Part shown: positions 31,501 to 38,864 of the stretch, in pieces
Numbering within the stretch: position 1 is the stretch's first letter
Layout: each line of letters begins with the position of its first letter
Source: Bacillota bacterium
Lineage (GTDB): Bacteria > Bacillota > Dehalobacteriia > UBA4068 > UBA4997
Assembly: GCA_021769035.1 (NCBI GenBank)
Contig: JAETTP010000020.1
Location: forward strand, 1-39,269
Length of the DNA stretch: 39,269 bases
Direction of reading: 5' to 3'
Program-made: the position numbers and the translations under genes
The notes under the pieces: model-generated
The model's input: the letters and a program-made list of their open reading frames with translations, nothing else
The model's database searches: none
What the model was told of the DNA's origin: nothing

Positions 31501-33853
31501 TGTCAAGATCCGTGGCCGGGATAAACTCCTGCGTAACGGGAATGTTGGTAAAGCTTTGGGTGTAAGGCGTGCCCAGGGCTTTGCCGTTGGCCACCGTAGC
31601 GGTCAGGGTGAAAGCGCCCGGTTTGGTAGCGGTCAGCGCATTGTTGGTTATCGTCGCTTCTGCGGTGTTATCCGTCAGCATCCAGGTTGCGTTGGTGATG
31701 GTTGCGGTGCTGTTATCGGAATACCTAACCCGGCAAGTGTTCAAATCAACAACACTGTTGGCTTCCATTGTTTCGGGAACGCCGCTGATGCTGATAATCG
31801 GCTTCAGGTTGGGCAGGTTTACTTCCTCTAAAATTTCCAGGCTCTTCACCGCGGAAACATCTTCAATGTTGCCTTTGCCTTTGGCCGTGACCTTGGCCTT
31901 GTCGGAAGTTGCAGAAAGGCTGGTGATGTTGCAGTTATCCAGCACCAGCGTCACCGGCGAGCTAGATGTAACTTCCAATCGACTGATATTAGCGCTGATA
32001 AGCAGTGGTTCGGTTAAGGTGCCATTGATAACAACCTTGTCAATCTTATGCTCCTTGGGGCTGGTTGAGATGTTGGCGTTGTTGGTGACGTAAACCGTGC
32101 CTTTCAGCGTGGTGCCGTTGTTCAATTTCAGGCCTACCGGTTGTTTAATAGTTTCGGTGGGCACCTTGTCAATATAAACATCCTTTTCCAGGGTGCAATC
32201 GGAGAAGATGACGGAATTTTGGCCGCCGCCGTGGATATACACCTGGCCTTTCACCGTCACGTGTTCAAAGGTTACGGTGCCGTCGCCAACGGAAGCGTCC
32301 ACGGTCAGGTTTTTGTCAACGATAATATTGCTTACGGTGACGCCGCCTCTGGTGACCTTGGCGGTTTCATAGGTGGTGTTGCCCCTTTTGCCGCTGCCGT
32401 TTACATTGCTGCTGGCCACCAGATTTTTGGTGTCCGGGGCGTTGTTGGTGTTATTGTTATTATTATTATTGTTGTTATTATTGTTATTATTGTTATTGCC
32501 GCCGTTCCAGCTGTTATCGTCGTCATCATCATCGTCATCGGTGTAGGTGGGGCGTTTGCCGGAGCCGGAAGTGGATACCCGGTTGGGCCGGATACTGGAA
32601 TAAATCCCGGAGGAATAGCAGTTCATCTTGTTGATTTCGCCGGAGCCTTTAATCTCAATGCTGTCGTAGATGTTCATTTCATCGACATAGGCGCTGCTGT
32701 TGAAGCGAATAATCGCGTCATCGGAGCTGGAAGTGGCTTCCAGTTCGTCTATGCGGGCGTAGCGGCCCAGATACAGGTTGGCGTCTGTGTCCAGTTGGAG
32801 AGTATCCACCGGCGCATTGACGGTGGCGGAGCTGACGGAGTTATCCGAGATGATAACTGTGTCGTAGCCGTGGCCCTCAATGGTGCCGTTGCGCCAAAAC
32901 TCCAGGCGGTCGATATTGCTGCGGCTATCGGCGTCGAAGCGAACGCCGGACTTATCCAGCACCACCTTGTTAAAATCGCAATCGTCCACATTGATGGTGC
33001 CGCCGCCGCGCACGTAAACAGTGCCGTCAACTGTCAGGTTGCGCAGGTTTACCGTTTTGGAACCTAAACCGGAGGGCAGATACAGATTGCCGGTGATGGT
33101 TTTGTTGGAAAGAGTGCTTTCATTGTTGCTCATTGTGTAATCGGACACGCGGGAGCTGCTGCTGGAAGATGAGCTGCTGCCGGTGGTGTTGTGGATTACA
33201 TTGTTGTTGGGTATGTAAGTGCTGCCGGAGCTGCCGCTGCTGCCGGTTTGGCGGGATTCCGCCTTGGAAAGCACCGAAGCGGCCTCGGCACGGGTTAGGG
33301 CTTTGCGCGGGTTGAAACGGCCGTCGCCACTGCCCGTCATATAGCCAGACTGGGTGACCGCGCCAACGTATGGCTTGGCCCAGGTGGCAATTTGGGCGCT
33401 GTCAAGGTAATTGGCGCTGGCGGACTGATTGGGCGCCAGGCCTTTAACACGGCAGATTATGGAGGCGGCCTCCTCTCTGGTGAGCGGCGCTTCCGGGTTG
33501 AAATTGCCGTTTTCGTCGCCGTTGACATAGCCGGCCATCACGCCTTTGGCAATTTCGTTGTAACCCCAATAGGAAGAGGGGACGTCGCCAAAGCTGATGG
33601 CGGCTGGGGTGTTGTAGCCAAACACGCTGTTCACCATTTTGACGAATTCAGCGCGGGTGACTGCGGCCTCCGGCCGGAAGGTGCCGTCTGGATAGCCGGA
33701 CATAATACCGCGGGAGATGTAGCCGTTGATGGTGCTGGCCGCCCAATGGGAATTGGGCAAATCGGAGGCCGCAAAGGCAGATTGCGGCACTGCCAGCAGG
33801 CCAAACAAGGCCAGGGCCGTTAAAAAACGGCGCAAAAATTTGTGTTTCTTCAT
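28556..33853 (-). CDS. giant SLH-anchored surface protein with beta-solenoid-like and Ig-like repeats
   Basis: This 1765-aa protein has a Sec signal peptide (AFA-A cleavage at about 29). Three SLH domains (about 32-75, 90-135, 147-190) carry GYPDGTFRPEAAVTRAE and GNFNPEAPLTREE type motifs and should bind wall polymers. A Ser-rich linker leads to two stretches of short beta-strand repeats (about 240-440 and 500-690) suggesting a beta-solenoid. Between them lies an Asp8 run and an Asn-rich run of about 16. About ten Ig-like (Big_2-type) repeats then fill 690-1710 (e.g. VAPGDTLQISPNITPNDATS; TYYTGQKVSFTMDK). There is no C-terminal anchor. It is probably an adhesin or S-layer-type protein; the ligand is unknown. 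It is a single-gene unit with its own terminator. Confidence 0.9.
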   Translation of the reverse strand: MKKHKFLRRFLTALALFGLLAVPQSAFAASDLPNSHWAASTINGYISRGIMSGYPDGTFRPEAAVTRAEFVKMVNSVFGYNTPAAISFGDVPSSYWGYNEIAKGVMAGYVNGDENGNFNPEAPLTREEAASIICRVKGLAPNQSASANYLDSAQIATWAKPYVGAVTQSGYMTGSGDGRFNPRKALTRAEAASVLSKAESRQTGSSGSSGSTYIPNNNVIHNTTGSSSSSSSSSRVSDYTMSNNESTLSNKTITGNLYLPSGLGSKTVNLRNLTVDGTVYVRGGGTINVDDCDFNKVVLDKSGVRFDADSRSNIDRLEFWRNGTIEGHGYDTVIISDNSVSSATVNAPVDTLQLDTDANLYLGRYARIDELEATSSSDDAIIRFNSSAYVDEMNIYDSIEIKGSGEINKMNCYSSGIYSSIRPNRVSTSGSGKRPTYTDDDDDDDDNSWNGGNNNNNNNNNNNNNNNNTNNAPDTKNLVASSNVNGSGKRGNTTYETAKVTRGGVTVSNIIVDKNLTVDASVGDGTVTFEHVTVKGQVYIHGGGQNSVIFSDCTLEKDVYIDKVPTETIKQPVGLKLNNGTTLKGTVYVTNNANISTSPKEHKIDKVVINGTLTEPLLISANISRLEVTSSSPVTLVLDNCNITSLSATSDKAKVTAKGKGNIEDVSAVKSLEILEEVNLPNLKPIISISGVPETMEANSVVDLNTCRVRYSDNSTATITNATWMLTDNTAEATITNNALTATKPGAFTLTATVANGKALGTPYTQSFTNIPVTQEFIPATDLDINIQSTYTLRDDTENSILLTPVIVKPSNATAKDGKINWSLKGTGAEFNSDYTKLILKERGTVTLTATLPNAKADGSSLTKSFNIKIEAPYCPVDHIELTNTNLMPDKTDKDGNTYIAYAGTDFTLSAQVLPPASKPNATPTYTNIKWELVDATEAAIKTAGLTGNPPKLSPKQPGRIILKATVVNGKEDGTKDYEQQIIINVQASLMGDIIVEPSQDKYYRGQTIELDLDSKIVGQYKDKLNWSIRNVDELGRFMTDTEINGLLTVDKQSLIATLKIPKDLSERINSIDVEVVNKQNEQGLNPSTYRAIVIAKEDFVSVDKIDKKNLNYSMTGGILQLDIDLAKETVVTPDNATFKTVTWSLVGSPDQNIVRLDGSKLTVYGAGTYKVRATVENGDLLNGKDKSQDFEIVVAVAPIGSIEHKTAPLASSDTYYTGQKVSFTMDKSILTQNKIDWDVDSNDIIDEAYDETKQLFTFTIPADFAKDSITITATNNATKQEETYTIKVAKFTPVSADNIKITAPSNPKVNGSVTLTVEPKGYTVTWAIDGDNKPTDTTTSINSTTGELRIGPKETANNISVTATLANAALDVKNNALVNVTSKPQDITVALGEIAYIKPSTESPLGNNTYYQGQKVTFTTDKSATDYGTVEWKIANIEEINKAISADSKSPEIDAKGVLTIPTDFPTDLTINVTASVNGVEIAEKDQVKITVNEFKPVTAFTLSGPNGTTTNLTVAPGDTLQISPNITPNDATSKDKITWTISGTALNANTKISNAGLLTVASDEAESKKITVKATIASAQIDNNGALKDLSNTNTLTVTVKKPAEQTPSATSFSLRNESTKASNNSQTTTQLPAANNSLNVPATAIKLSGASSVEKGDTAQIKATVTPSNATNKDQIKWTITSTKKSGTTISDDGLLTVADNETAKTITVKATIGNVSDTITVVVTTPKTIEPEERTNRELPNEAKTAIGGGSRYRKTVVRAD
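32445..32540 (-). repeat. trinucleotide microsatellite in the SLH protein gene
   Basis: A run of AAT/AAC codons (Asn, about 32453-32505) is followed in the gene's upstream part by GAT/GAC codons (Asp8, about 32515-32540). All units are multiples of three, so slippage would change spacer length without a frameshift. Confidence 0.85.
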
Positions 33854-34005
33854 AGTAAAATCATCCTTTCAGGCTTTGGAGATTTGTTCTGATGTTAGGC
33901 TTGACACTGGTCAGCAACCTATACACGATACCAAGCTAATTATAGCACAAATGAACGGCATAAGTAAATAGCTTTGTGGATAATTTGTGAGCTTTTTAAA
34001 TAGGA

Positions 34006-34038
34006 AAACCCCTTTGGCTGTTTACACCAAAGGGGTTT
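34006..34038. terminator. terminator of the secreted 275-aa protein gene
   Basis: A perfect 12-bp stem, AAACCCCTTTGG (34006-34017) against CCAAAGGGGTTT (34027-34038), with TTTTCC on the minus strand, 38 nt after the stop. Confidence 0.78.
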
Positions 34039-34076
34039 ACACTGTTTTCGATTTAGGTTGTCAATATCTTAAAAAA

Positions 34077-34904
34077 TTAAAGAATTTTTTCGATTGAGAG
34101 GATCCGGCCGGAGAAGCCGGCGTAGCTCATATCGCCCATGCGGCGGCAGGTTTTGGAGATGCGGCGTTGGTCGACGATGAACTCTACAATGTTGCCGTGG
34201 CGGTGTTGGTGCAGGGAATCGGTGTGGGCGTCGCTTTTGATGTCGCCGGTGATAGCCATAAAGCTGCGGCCGTCCTCCAGGGTTATGCGGAAACGCTGAC
34301 CCACGCTTTGGGAATAGTAGGTGCCCAGGGCCACCATATAACAGCCGTCGTAAATGCGGAAACCTTGCTCGTCCGTGTAGGCCTTTTGCTGGAGGGCATA
34401 TTGGCCGGTGCGCGGATTGGTTAGCACGCGGTAATCCATATAGGATTTGAAGCCGGTGTTGGCGCTGTATGCCGTGGGGACGGCCAAGGCCTTGGTGGCA
34501 GGCTCGGCTGGGGCTGGCTGGTTGGCAGCGACTGTGGCTTCGGTAGCCGTGGCGGGTTCGGCTGGGGTTGCAGAATCGGCGGTTTCTGTTGTGCTAGGCT
34601 GCGCCGGGGTTGGCGAATCACCGGCGGCGGCTTCGGTGGCGCTGGTTGTTTCGGTGGTTGGCTCAAGCTCCGGCATAGTGATAGGCGAGGGCTGGCGGAG
34701 GTCGGCCTCCGAATAGATGGGCGGCAGGCTCAGCTTAAGGGTTTGCTGCTGGCTTGCGTCGGCGTTGAGGCTGTCGGTGTTGAACTCCGGCATAGTGGTG
34801 TTGGTGAATGCCGAACAGCAGGTGAATATGAGCAGCAGCAAAAGCAGCAGGCTAAGCCGGCGCGACAGAAGCAGCTGCGGGGTGGAAGCAGTATATTTAG
34901 ACAA
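34077..34904 (-). CDS. exported protein with low-complexity linker and a conserved C-terminal domain
   Basis: This 275-aa protein has an N-terminal membrane anchor or signal (Leu-rich, about 11-28). The two cysteines after it (FTCC) fit a lipobox poorly. Residues about 75-145 are a Thr/Glu/Ala/Pro low-complexity linker (TETTSATEAAAG, EPATATEATVA). The C-terminal ~110 residues look folded (YDGCYMVALGTYYSQSVGQ, AITGDIKSDAHTDSLHQHRH, MGDMSYAGFSG). The GDIK-x-DxHT-like stretch recalls 3D/double-psi beta-barrel wall-active domains, but I am not certain. A cell-envelope role is likely. It shares strand with the SLH gene but each has its own terminator. ATG 34904 follows AAAGGAG. Confidence 0.72.
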   Translation of the reverse strand: MSKYTASTPQLLLSRRLSLLLLLLLIFTCCSAFTNTTMPEFNTDSLNADASQQQTLKLSLPPIYSEADLRQPSPITMPELEPTTETTSATEAAAGDSPTPAQPSTTETADSATPAEPATATEATVAANQPAPAEPATKALAVPTAYSANTGFKSYMDYRVLTNPRTGQYALQQKAYTDEQGFRIYDGCYMVALGTYYSQSVGQRFRITLEDGRSFMAITGDIKSDAHTDSLHQHRHGNIVEFIVDQRRISKTCRRMGDMSYAGFSGRILSIEKIL

Positions 34905-35074
34905 TATTCAACATCTCCTTTAAGCGTACACTTTTTGGCAAATTGTGCCTTATTATAAGAATATGCTGGGACAAAGGAGAGTATGCAGGGTTTTGGGGGT
35001 ATTTTTGCGCCAAAAAAACTGAAATATTTACTGGTGTTGCTTTAAAAATTTGTCTTTTTATGGGTTTTTTGAAG

Positions 35075-35104
35075 TTGACAGGGCGAGGGGCAAGGTGCTA
35101 GAAT
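35075..35104 (+). promoter_or_regulatory. SigA-type promoter of the sigma factor gene
   Basis: TTGACA (35075-35080), 18-bp spacer, TAGAAT (35099-35104), 43 bp before ATG. It lacks the repeated block found before the next genes. The 243 bp between the two divergent genes hold nothing else I can name. Confidence 0.7.
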
Positions 35105-35147
35105 GTAGTTAGGCGGATATGTTAGGCAATCTAAAAGTGAGCGTGAT

Positions 35148-35693
35148 ATGATGAAGTTATCTAAGCTGGGACGAAAATTGAAGCCGAAGGAAAAGAATAT
35201 TATTGACGAGTTGTATTGGAAAATGCAAAATAAGGAGCAAAAAAAAGACTTTTTGCGTAATTATACTAAAAAATTTATTATTGACCAAGCTTTTGTTGAC
35301 GACGTTATACAAACCACATTTTTAATAGCTTGCGAGAAGATTGATAAGCTGCTGGAAAGCCCTAATCAGGAGGGCTATATTATGCGTATACTTCAAAATA
35401 CGATTAAGAATTTTAATCGTGTGCGAAATAGTGTTACGCAAATGCTGGCGTTGGTTTCCCAAAAGGATTGGCTGGAAAATTATGTGGAGGCTAAAGAGGA
35501 CGAGGACGATTTGGATTTTCTATATGGTGATTTGGTAAAGTATAAGGAATATGAATTGTTAAAAAAATTTGCCGTGGAGGGCAAAAGTGTGGCGGAAATT
35601 GCCGCGGAGTTGGGAATATCTGAGGGCGCTTGTAAATCAAGGATTTTTAAGGCTAAAAGAAAACTTAAAAATATATTGGAGAGCAGAAAATAA
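35148..35693 (+). CDS. ECF-type RNA polymerase sigma factor
   Basis: This 181-aa protein has sigma region 2 (about 40-95, with FVDDVIQTTFLIACEKIDKL as the core-binding 2.2-like segment) and region 4 (about 130-178, HTH VEGKSVAEIAAELGISEGAC then KSRIFKAKRKLK). There is no region 3, so it is ECF class. It should direct RNA polymerase to alternative promoters. The next gene encodes a one-TM protein typical of an anti-sigma partner. Two nearly identical promoter-like blocks follow in the same locus. The SD is weak (GTGAGCG), and base composition is A+T-rich compared with the rest of the window. ATG 35148 or 35151 could start. Confidence 0.88.
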   Translation: MMKLSKLGRKLKPKEKNIIDELYWKMQNKEQKKDFLRNYTKKFIIDQAFVDDVIQTTFLIACEKIDKLLESPNQEGYIMRILQNTIKNFNRVRNSVTQMLALVSQKDWLENYVEAKEDEDDLDFLYGDLVKYKEYELLKKFAVEGKSVAEIAAELGISEGACKSRIFKAKRKLKNILESRK

Positions 35694-35720
35694 AATTTAA
35701 AAAAACAAAAAAATTAAAAA

Positions 35721-35757
35721 AATGAAAACCTTTTGCGGTTGTTGATACATATATAGA
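35721..35757 (+). promoter_or_regulatory. repeated ECF-type promoter block, copy 1
   Basis: GAAAACCTTTTG, then CGGTTGTTGATACATATA, matches copy 2 (37221-37257) at all but two of about 32 positions. AAACCTTTT has the look of an ECF -35 (AAC-type) and the ATAC/ATA region of a -10. It sits after the sigma gene and before the anti-sigma gene. Confidence 0.7.
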
Positions 35758-35776
35758 ATAGGAGGGAGGTTTGGCG

Positions 35777-36655
35777 ATGTTTGAGGTCGGAGATAAAGGG
35801 CGTTTAGATTATAGTAAATTCGACAATGTTGACACGGATATTTTAGAGGCGTTGCTGCGAGCCGATTTTGACGCCCCAGAGGCTGAGCAGATGGAACCGG
35901 AAGAGGTGCTTTATATTCTTAAGCTGTTGACGGAGCGCCAGGAGAATGAAGAAGCGGCGGAACAATTTGATGTTGCGGCCGCTAAGGCAGAGTTTGATGA
36001 AAAATATTATCCTTTGCTTGAAGATGAGGAAAAATTGCAAGCCTTTTTGGACGATATGGGTTATCAGGAGGAAAGCCAGGAAAAGGTTGTTCCGCTTAAG
36101 CCTTGGGTTAAATATTGGCGCAGATTTGCCAGCGCGGCGGCTGTGTTTTTAATATTTATGTTTGCGGGGAGTGTTACTGCCTATGCGTTGGGTTTTGACC
36201 CTGTTAAATTTGTTGGCAGGTGGAACGACGACCAGTTTTGGTATGAAGAAGAACTGGTGACAACTGAATTGTCCGATAAGGTGGCAGTTTATAGCAACGA
36301 AATTGACCTCGTGCCTAAAACGTTGCCAGAGAACTTTATTTTTGATGAAGTTACTGTTTTTAATTCAGAATCTTTTATAAAAATCAGCGCGGATTTTCAT
36401 AGGCAAACCGAAAATGGCACTGATAAATTATATATTGATTATATGATTTACTTAACTGAGAATAGGAAACCTTTTTATGAAAAGGACGCCGAAGAGGTTA
36501 ATATTTATGTTGTAAATAATATTGAGCATTATATTATGAGCAACTTGGATAAAACGGTGGTAACCTGGCGCAATGGTGATGTTGAGGGTTCAATTAAAGG
36601 TGATTTTTCAAGAGAAGAAGCAAAAAAAATGATTGATTCAATTTATGGGGAGTGA
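35777..36655 (+). CDS. putative membrane anti-sigma factor
   Basis: This 292-aa protein has an acidic cytoplasmic N-terminal part of about 115 residues, one membrane helix (about 117-139, FASAAAVFLIFMFAGSVTAYA) and a C-terminal extracytoplasmic domain of about 150 residues (ELVTTELSDKVAVYSNE, then strands). That is the usual layout of an ECF anti-sigma factor, with an exterior part resembling DUF4367-type sensor domains. It follows the sigma gene by 83 nt and has promoter block copy 1 before it. ATG 35777 is preferred to TTG 35771, since GGAGGGAGG is at 35761-35769. Pairing with the sigma factor is inferred. Confidence 0.75.
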   Translation: MFEVGDKGRLDYSKFDNVDTDILEALLRADFDAPEAEQMEPEEVLYILKLLTERQENEEAAEQFDVAAAKAEFDEKYYPLLEDEEKLQAFLDDMGYQEESQEKVVPLKPWVKYWRRFASAAAVFLIFMFAGSVTAYALGFDPVKFVGRWNDDQFWYEEELVTTELSDKVAVYSNEIDLVPKTLPENFIFDEVTVFNSESFIKISADFHRQTENGTDKLYIDYMIYLTENRKPFYEKDAEEVNIYVVNNIEHYIMSNLDKTVVTWRNGDVEGSIKGDFSREEAKKMIDSIYGE

Positions 36656-36660
36656 AGATT

Positions 36661-37086
36661 ATGCGGAAAAAAATGATTATGCTGGCAGCAATGGCGCTTG
36701 TGATTTTCAGCCTGGCTGCGGTTGCTAATGCTACTATATTTTCCAGTAAATATATTTATGATTGTTATGCAAATTGCAAAGCGATTTCCGGCGGTATTAC
36801 AATATCTATTGATATAACTGCCACCGATACGATGAGCGTTTTAGGCGCACAAACAATTATTGTGCAGGAGAGGGCCTCTAGTTCCAGTAGCTGGACCTCT
36901 ATTGATACGCTCAGCTCAGATGACTATGATAATATGTTGATAACAAATTCACGTAAGCATAATGCTAACATAAATTATTATGGCACTACGCCGGGTTATC
37001 AATATCGGGCCAAAGTATATTTCTATGCAGAAAAAGGCGGTTATGATACGCACGAATTTATTACGGCAGGGGTTACCGCAAAATAA
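36661..37086 (+). CDS. small exported protein (DUF6147-like)
   Basis: This 141-aa protein has a Sec signal peptide (MRKKMIMLAAMALVIFSLAA, cleavage about VANA-T). The mature part has predicted beta strands, C35 and C39 close together, and segments GAQTIIVQERASSSSSWTSI and PGYQYRAKVYFYAEKGG. The pattern resembles the DUF6147 group of small secreted Bacillota proteins; I recall the pattern but could not check it. ATG 36661 is preferred to GTG 36652, with GGGGAG 8 nt before. It follows the anti-sigma gene by 5 nt and is probably in its operon and regulon. Confidence 0.72.
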   Translation: MRKKMIMLAAMALVIFSLAAVANATIFSSKYIYDCYANCKAISGGITISIDITATDTMSVLGAQTIIVQERASSSSSWTSIDTLSSDDYDNMLITNSRKHNANINYYGTTPGYQYRAKVYFYAEKGGYDTHEFITAGVTAK

Positions 37087-37105
37087 TTGAAAGAAAGTTT
37101 AATAA

Positions 37106-37145
37106 AAGTACTCTGTGAACATTGGTTTGCAGAGTATTTTTTTGT
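37106..37145 (+). terminator. terminator after the small exported protein gene
   Basis: TACTCTG (37109-37115) pairs with CAGAGTA (37130-37136), followed by T7. It separates the sigma operon from the protease gene. Confidence 0.75.
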
Positions 37146-37220
37146 TTTATATTTGAAATGGTTGTTAAGAATATTGTATCTGAAAAAATTTTTAATAAAA
37201 AAGAAAAAATTTTGAAAAGA

Positions 37221-37257
37221 ATGGAAACCTTTTGGGGTTGTTGATACATATAGATAA
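37221..37257 (+). promoter_or_regulatory. repeated ECF-type promoter block, copy 2
   Basis: GGAAACCTTTTG then GGGTTGTTGATACATATA, near-identical to copy 1 including the preceding A/T-rich stretch. It lies about 165 bp before the protease ATG, leaving a long leader (37258-37420) with an orphan SD (AAGGAGG at about 37337) followed by ATG-TTT-stop. Confidence 0.7.
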
Positions 37258-37420
37258 TAGAGAAGTAAAAATCACCAACGATTTGCTGAAAACAACAGGC
37301 TTTTCATTGACGGTATGAAATTTATAGCAAGCAAGGAGGATAGATGTTTTAATCGGTGTGATTGGCAAAATAGCTTGGGAATTTGGCTCTCTAAAAAAAA
37401 AATGAAAAGAGGTAAATAAC

Positions 37421-38566
37421 ATGAAGAAGTCAAGATTGTTAGGTCTAATTTTAACATTATGTATGTGCTTTGCGATTGCAATGCCGGCTTGGGCAGCGGA
37501 TGATAATGAGCAGATGGCAGTGCCTACAATGGCCCCCAGAAGTCAATTTGAACAAATAACATTGCCTACAGAATCACAACAAAATGAACTTGTTTATTTG
37601 TTGAAATTTATTGGAGCACTCAGAACACCTTGGTTTGTTGATAACACTGATTATGCCGATATTACTGTGGGCAGGGGTATTCCTAATTATATCTATACAG
37701 AGGATGGATTTGAACCATTTAGGACATTTTTCCCCGTTTTTTCTGGAGATAAATTGATTGCTATTGCGGCGGAGAATTCAGGTACTGGTCTGTTTAATCT
37801 TGATACAGCTCTAGCTAAACAAATTGAACAATATGTTGATAATACAACTGAGTTTGCATTGGTTTTTGACCAACAATTTTGCTATTTATTCAATGGAAAC
37901 GAATGGATTATGCTAATAGAATATCCATATTTTGATCCTGATGATGCAGTATTAAATACTAATGTCAGAATAGATACATCTAATATCACGCTGAATTCAT
38001 TTGAGGAGAGAGTTGAATTGTCTATATTTTCTGAAAATGAATATAATACATTAGGTTTGTTAAGTGATATTAATATTGAGGATTTTCCTCGTTATCAATG
38101 TACAATAGACAATCCTGTACGTCAAACGGGAGATGATACTTGTTGGGCGGCAAGTATTGCTACAATTATTAATTTTCGCCAAGGTAAATTTTTAACGGAT
38201 GTTGATGTTGCAAAAAAATACTATGGAGATAATTATGATCAAGGTCTTAGTGTTTCTAAGGGACCTACTGTTCTAAGTATGTATGGCATAACAAATTATA
38301 ATAATGATAGCAATCCCAATGGAGTGCAACTTGCTAATAATATCTCATTGCAATATCCGGTATACGCTAATTTTAAAATAGTTGGAACAAATTATCATGC
38401 TTGTGTAGCTAATGCCATTGATTTTAATTTTAAATATTTAAATGTATGGGATCCAGATCTTGCCGAATGGCTTATTGCCGATAAGCAGGCTGATGGTACT
38501 TACGCTTTAGATAATACAAAACATATATACAGTTTAACTAGAGCTGCTATGCCTTATTGGAATTAA
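37421..38566 (+). CDS. secreted papain-like cysteine protease
   Basis: This 381-aa protein has a Sec signal (cleavage after AWA at about 25). A ~200-residue N-terminal region, possibly a propeptide or binding domain, precedes a papain-like catalytic domain. The visible catalytic set is Q235 (VRQTGDDT, oxyanion), C241 (TCWAAS), H326 (NYHACVAN) and N341/D344 (YLNVWDP). This resembles C39/C70-like or AvrRpt2-like secreted papain folds. The gene is A+T-rich, has SD AAAGAGG, and stands behind ECF promoter block copy 2, so it is a probable output of the sigma factor. No immunity or transport gene is adjacent. Substrate unknown. Confidence 0.82.
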   Translation: MKKSRLLGLILTLCMCFAIAMPAWAADDNEQMAVPTMAPRSQFEQITLPTESQQNELVYLLKFIGALRTPWFVDNTDYADITVGRGIPNYIYTEDGFEPFRTFFPVFSGDKLIAIAAENSGTGLFNLDTALAKQIEQYVDNTTEFALVFDQQFCYLFNGNEWIMLIEYPYFDPDDAVLNTNVRIDTSNITLNSFEERVELSIFSENEYNTLGLLSDINIEDFPRYQCTIDNPVRQTGDDTCWAASIATIINFRQGKFLTDVDVAKKYYGDNYDQGLSVSKGPTVLSMYGITNYNNDSNPNGVQLANNISLQYPVYANFKIVGTNYHACVANAIDFNFKYLNVWDPDLAEWLIADKQADGTYALDNTKHIYSLTRAAMPYWN

Positions 38567-38670
38567 ATATATAGTTTATAAAAAAAGAGATTTTCATTTG
38601 TAACTTGAACGTATTGATATAGGACTCAGCTTGTAGTGCTATAAAAACTGTGTTTTTGAGCCTTTTGTTA

Positions 38671-38840
38671 GCGCATAGGCGGAGTGCGCGGCAAAAGTCG
38701 CGGTTTGTTTGGCACGGTTCCTATCGCCAACCACTCCGCCGCCTCCCCCCATTGCCTGCTGGCTGTAGCCGAAAACAGCAACGCGCTTTGGGCTGAAAAG
38801 CCAACACAACCGGTTAGGGCTTAGCTGTGTGAGCAAAAAC
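38671..38840. other. G+C-rich structured block in A+T-rich surroundings
   Basis: From 38567 to 39034 no convincing gene is seen. Within it, 38671-38840 is markedly G+C-rich compared with both flanks. GGCGGAGTG (38678-38686) and CACTCCGCC (38732-38740) form a perfect 9-bp inverted repeat. A 65-codon frame on the minus strand (38836-38639) contains a Gly5 run but has no good ribosome site. It may be an intergenic repeat element, a structured RNA or a gene remnant. Confidence 0.4.
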
Positions 38841-38864
38841 CGCGGATTTTAACAAACGGCGAAA

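Noticed and set aside
32141-33067. 308-codon plus-strand frame opposite the SLH protein, Val/Ile/Gly-rich
   Set aside because: Generated by the repetitive Asn/Asp/Ser codons of the minus-strand gene. Looks like a membrane protein only because AAT/GAT repeats read as Ile/Val on the other strand.
33899-33935. TTGACA on the plus strand upstream of the SLH gene as a fourth antisense promoter
   Set aside because: The hexamer 17 bp on is CACGAT, and no small ORF with SD or shared hairpin is present there.
38639-38836. 65-codon minus-strand frame with a Gly5 run
   Set aside because: No ribosome site and unlike its A+T-rich neighbours. I report it as part of a structured G+C-rich block rather than as a gene.
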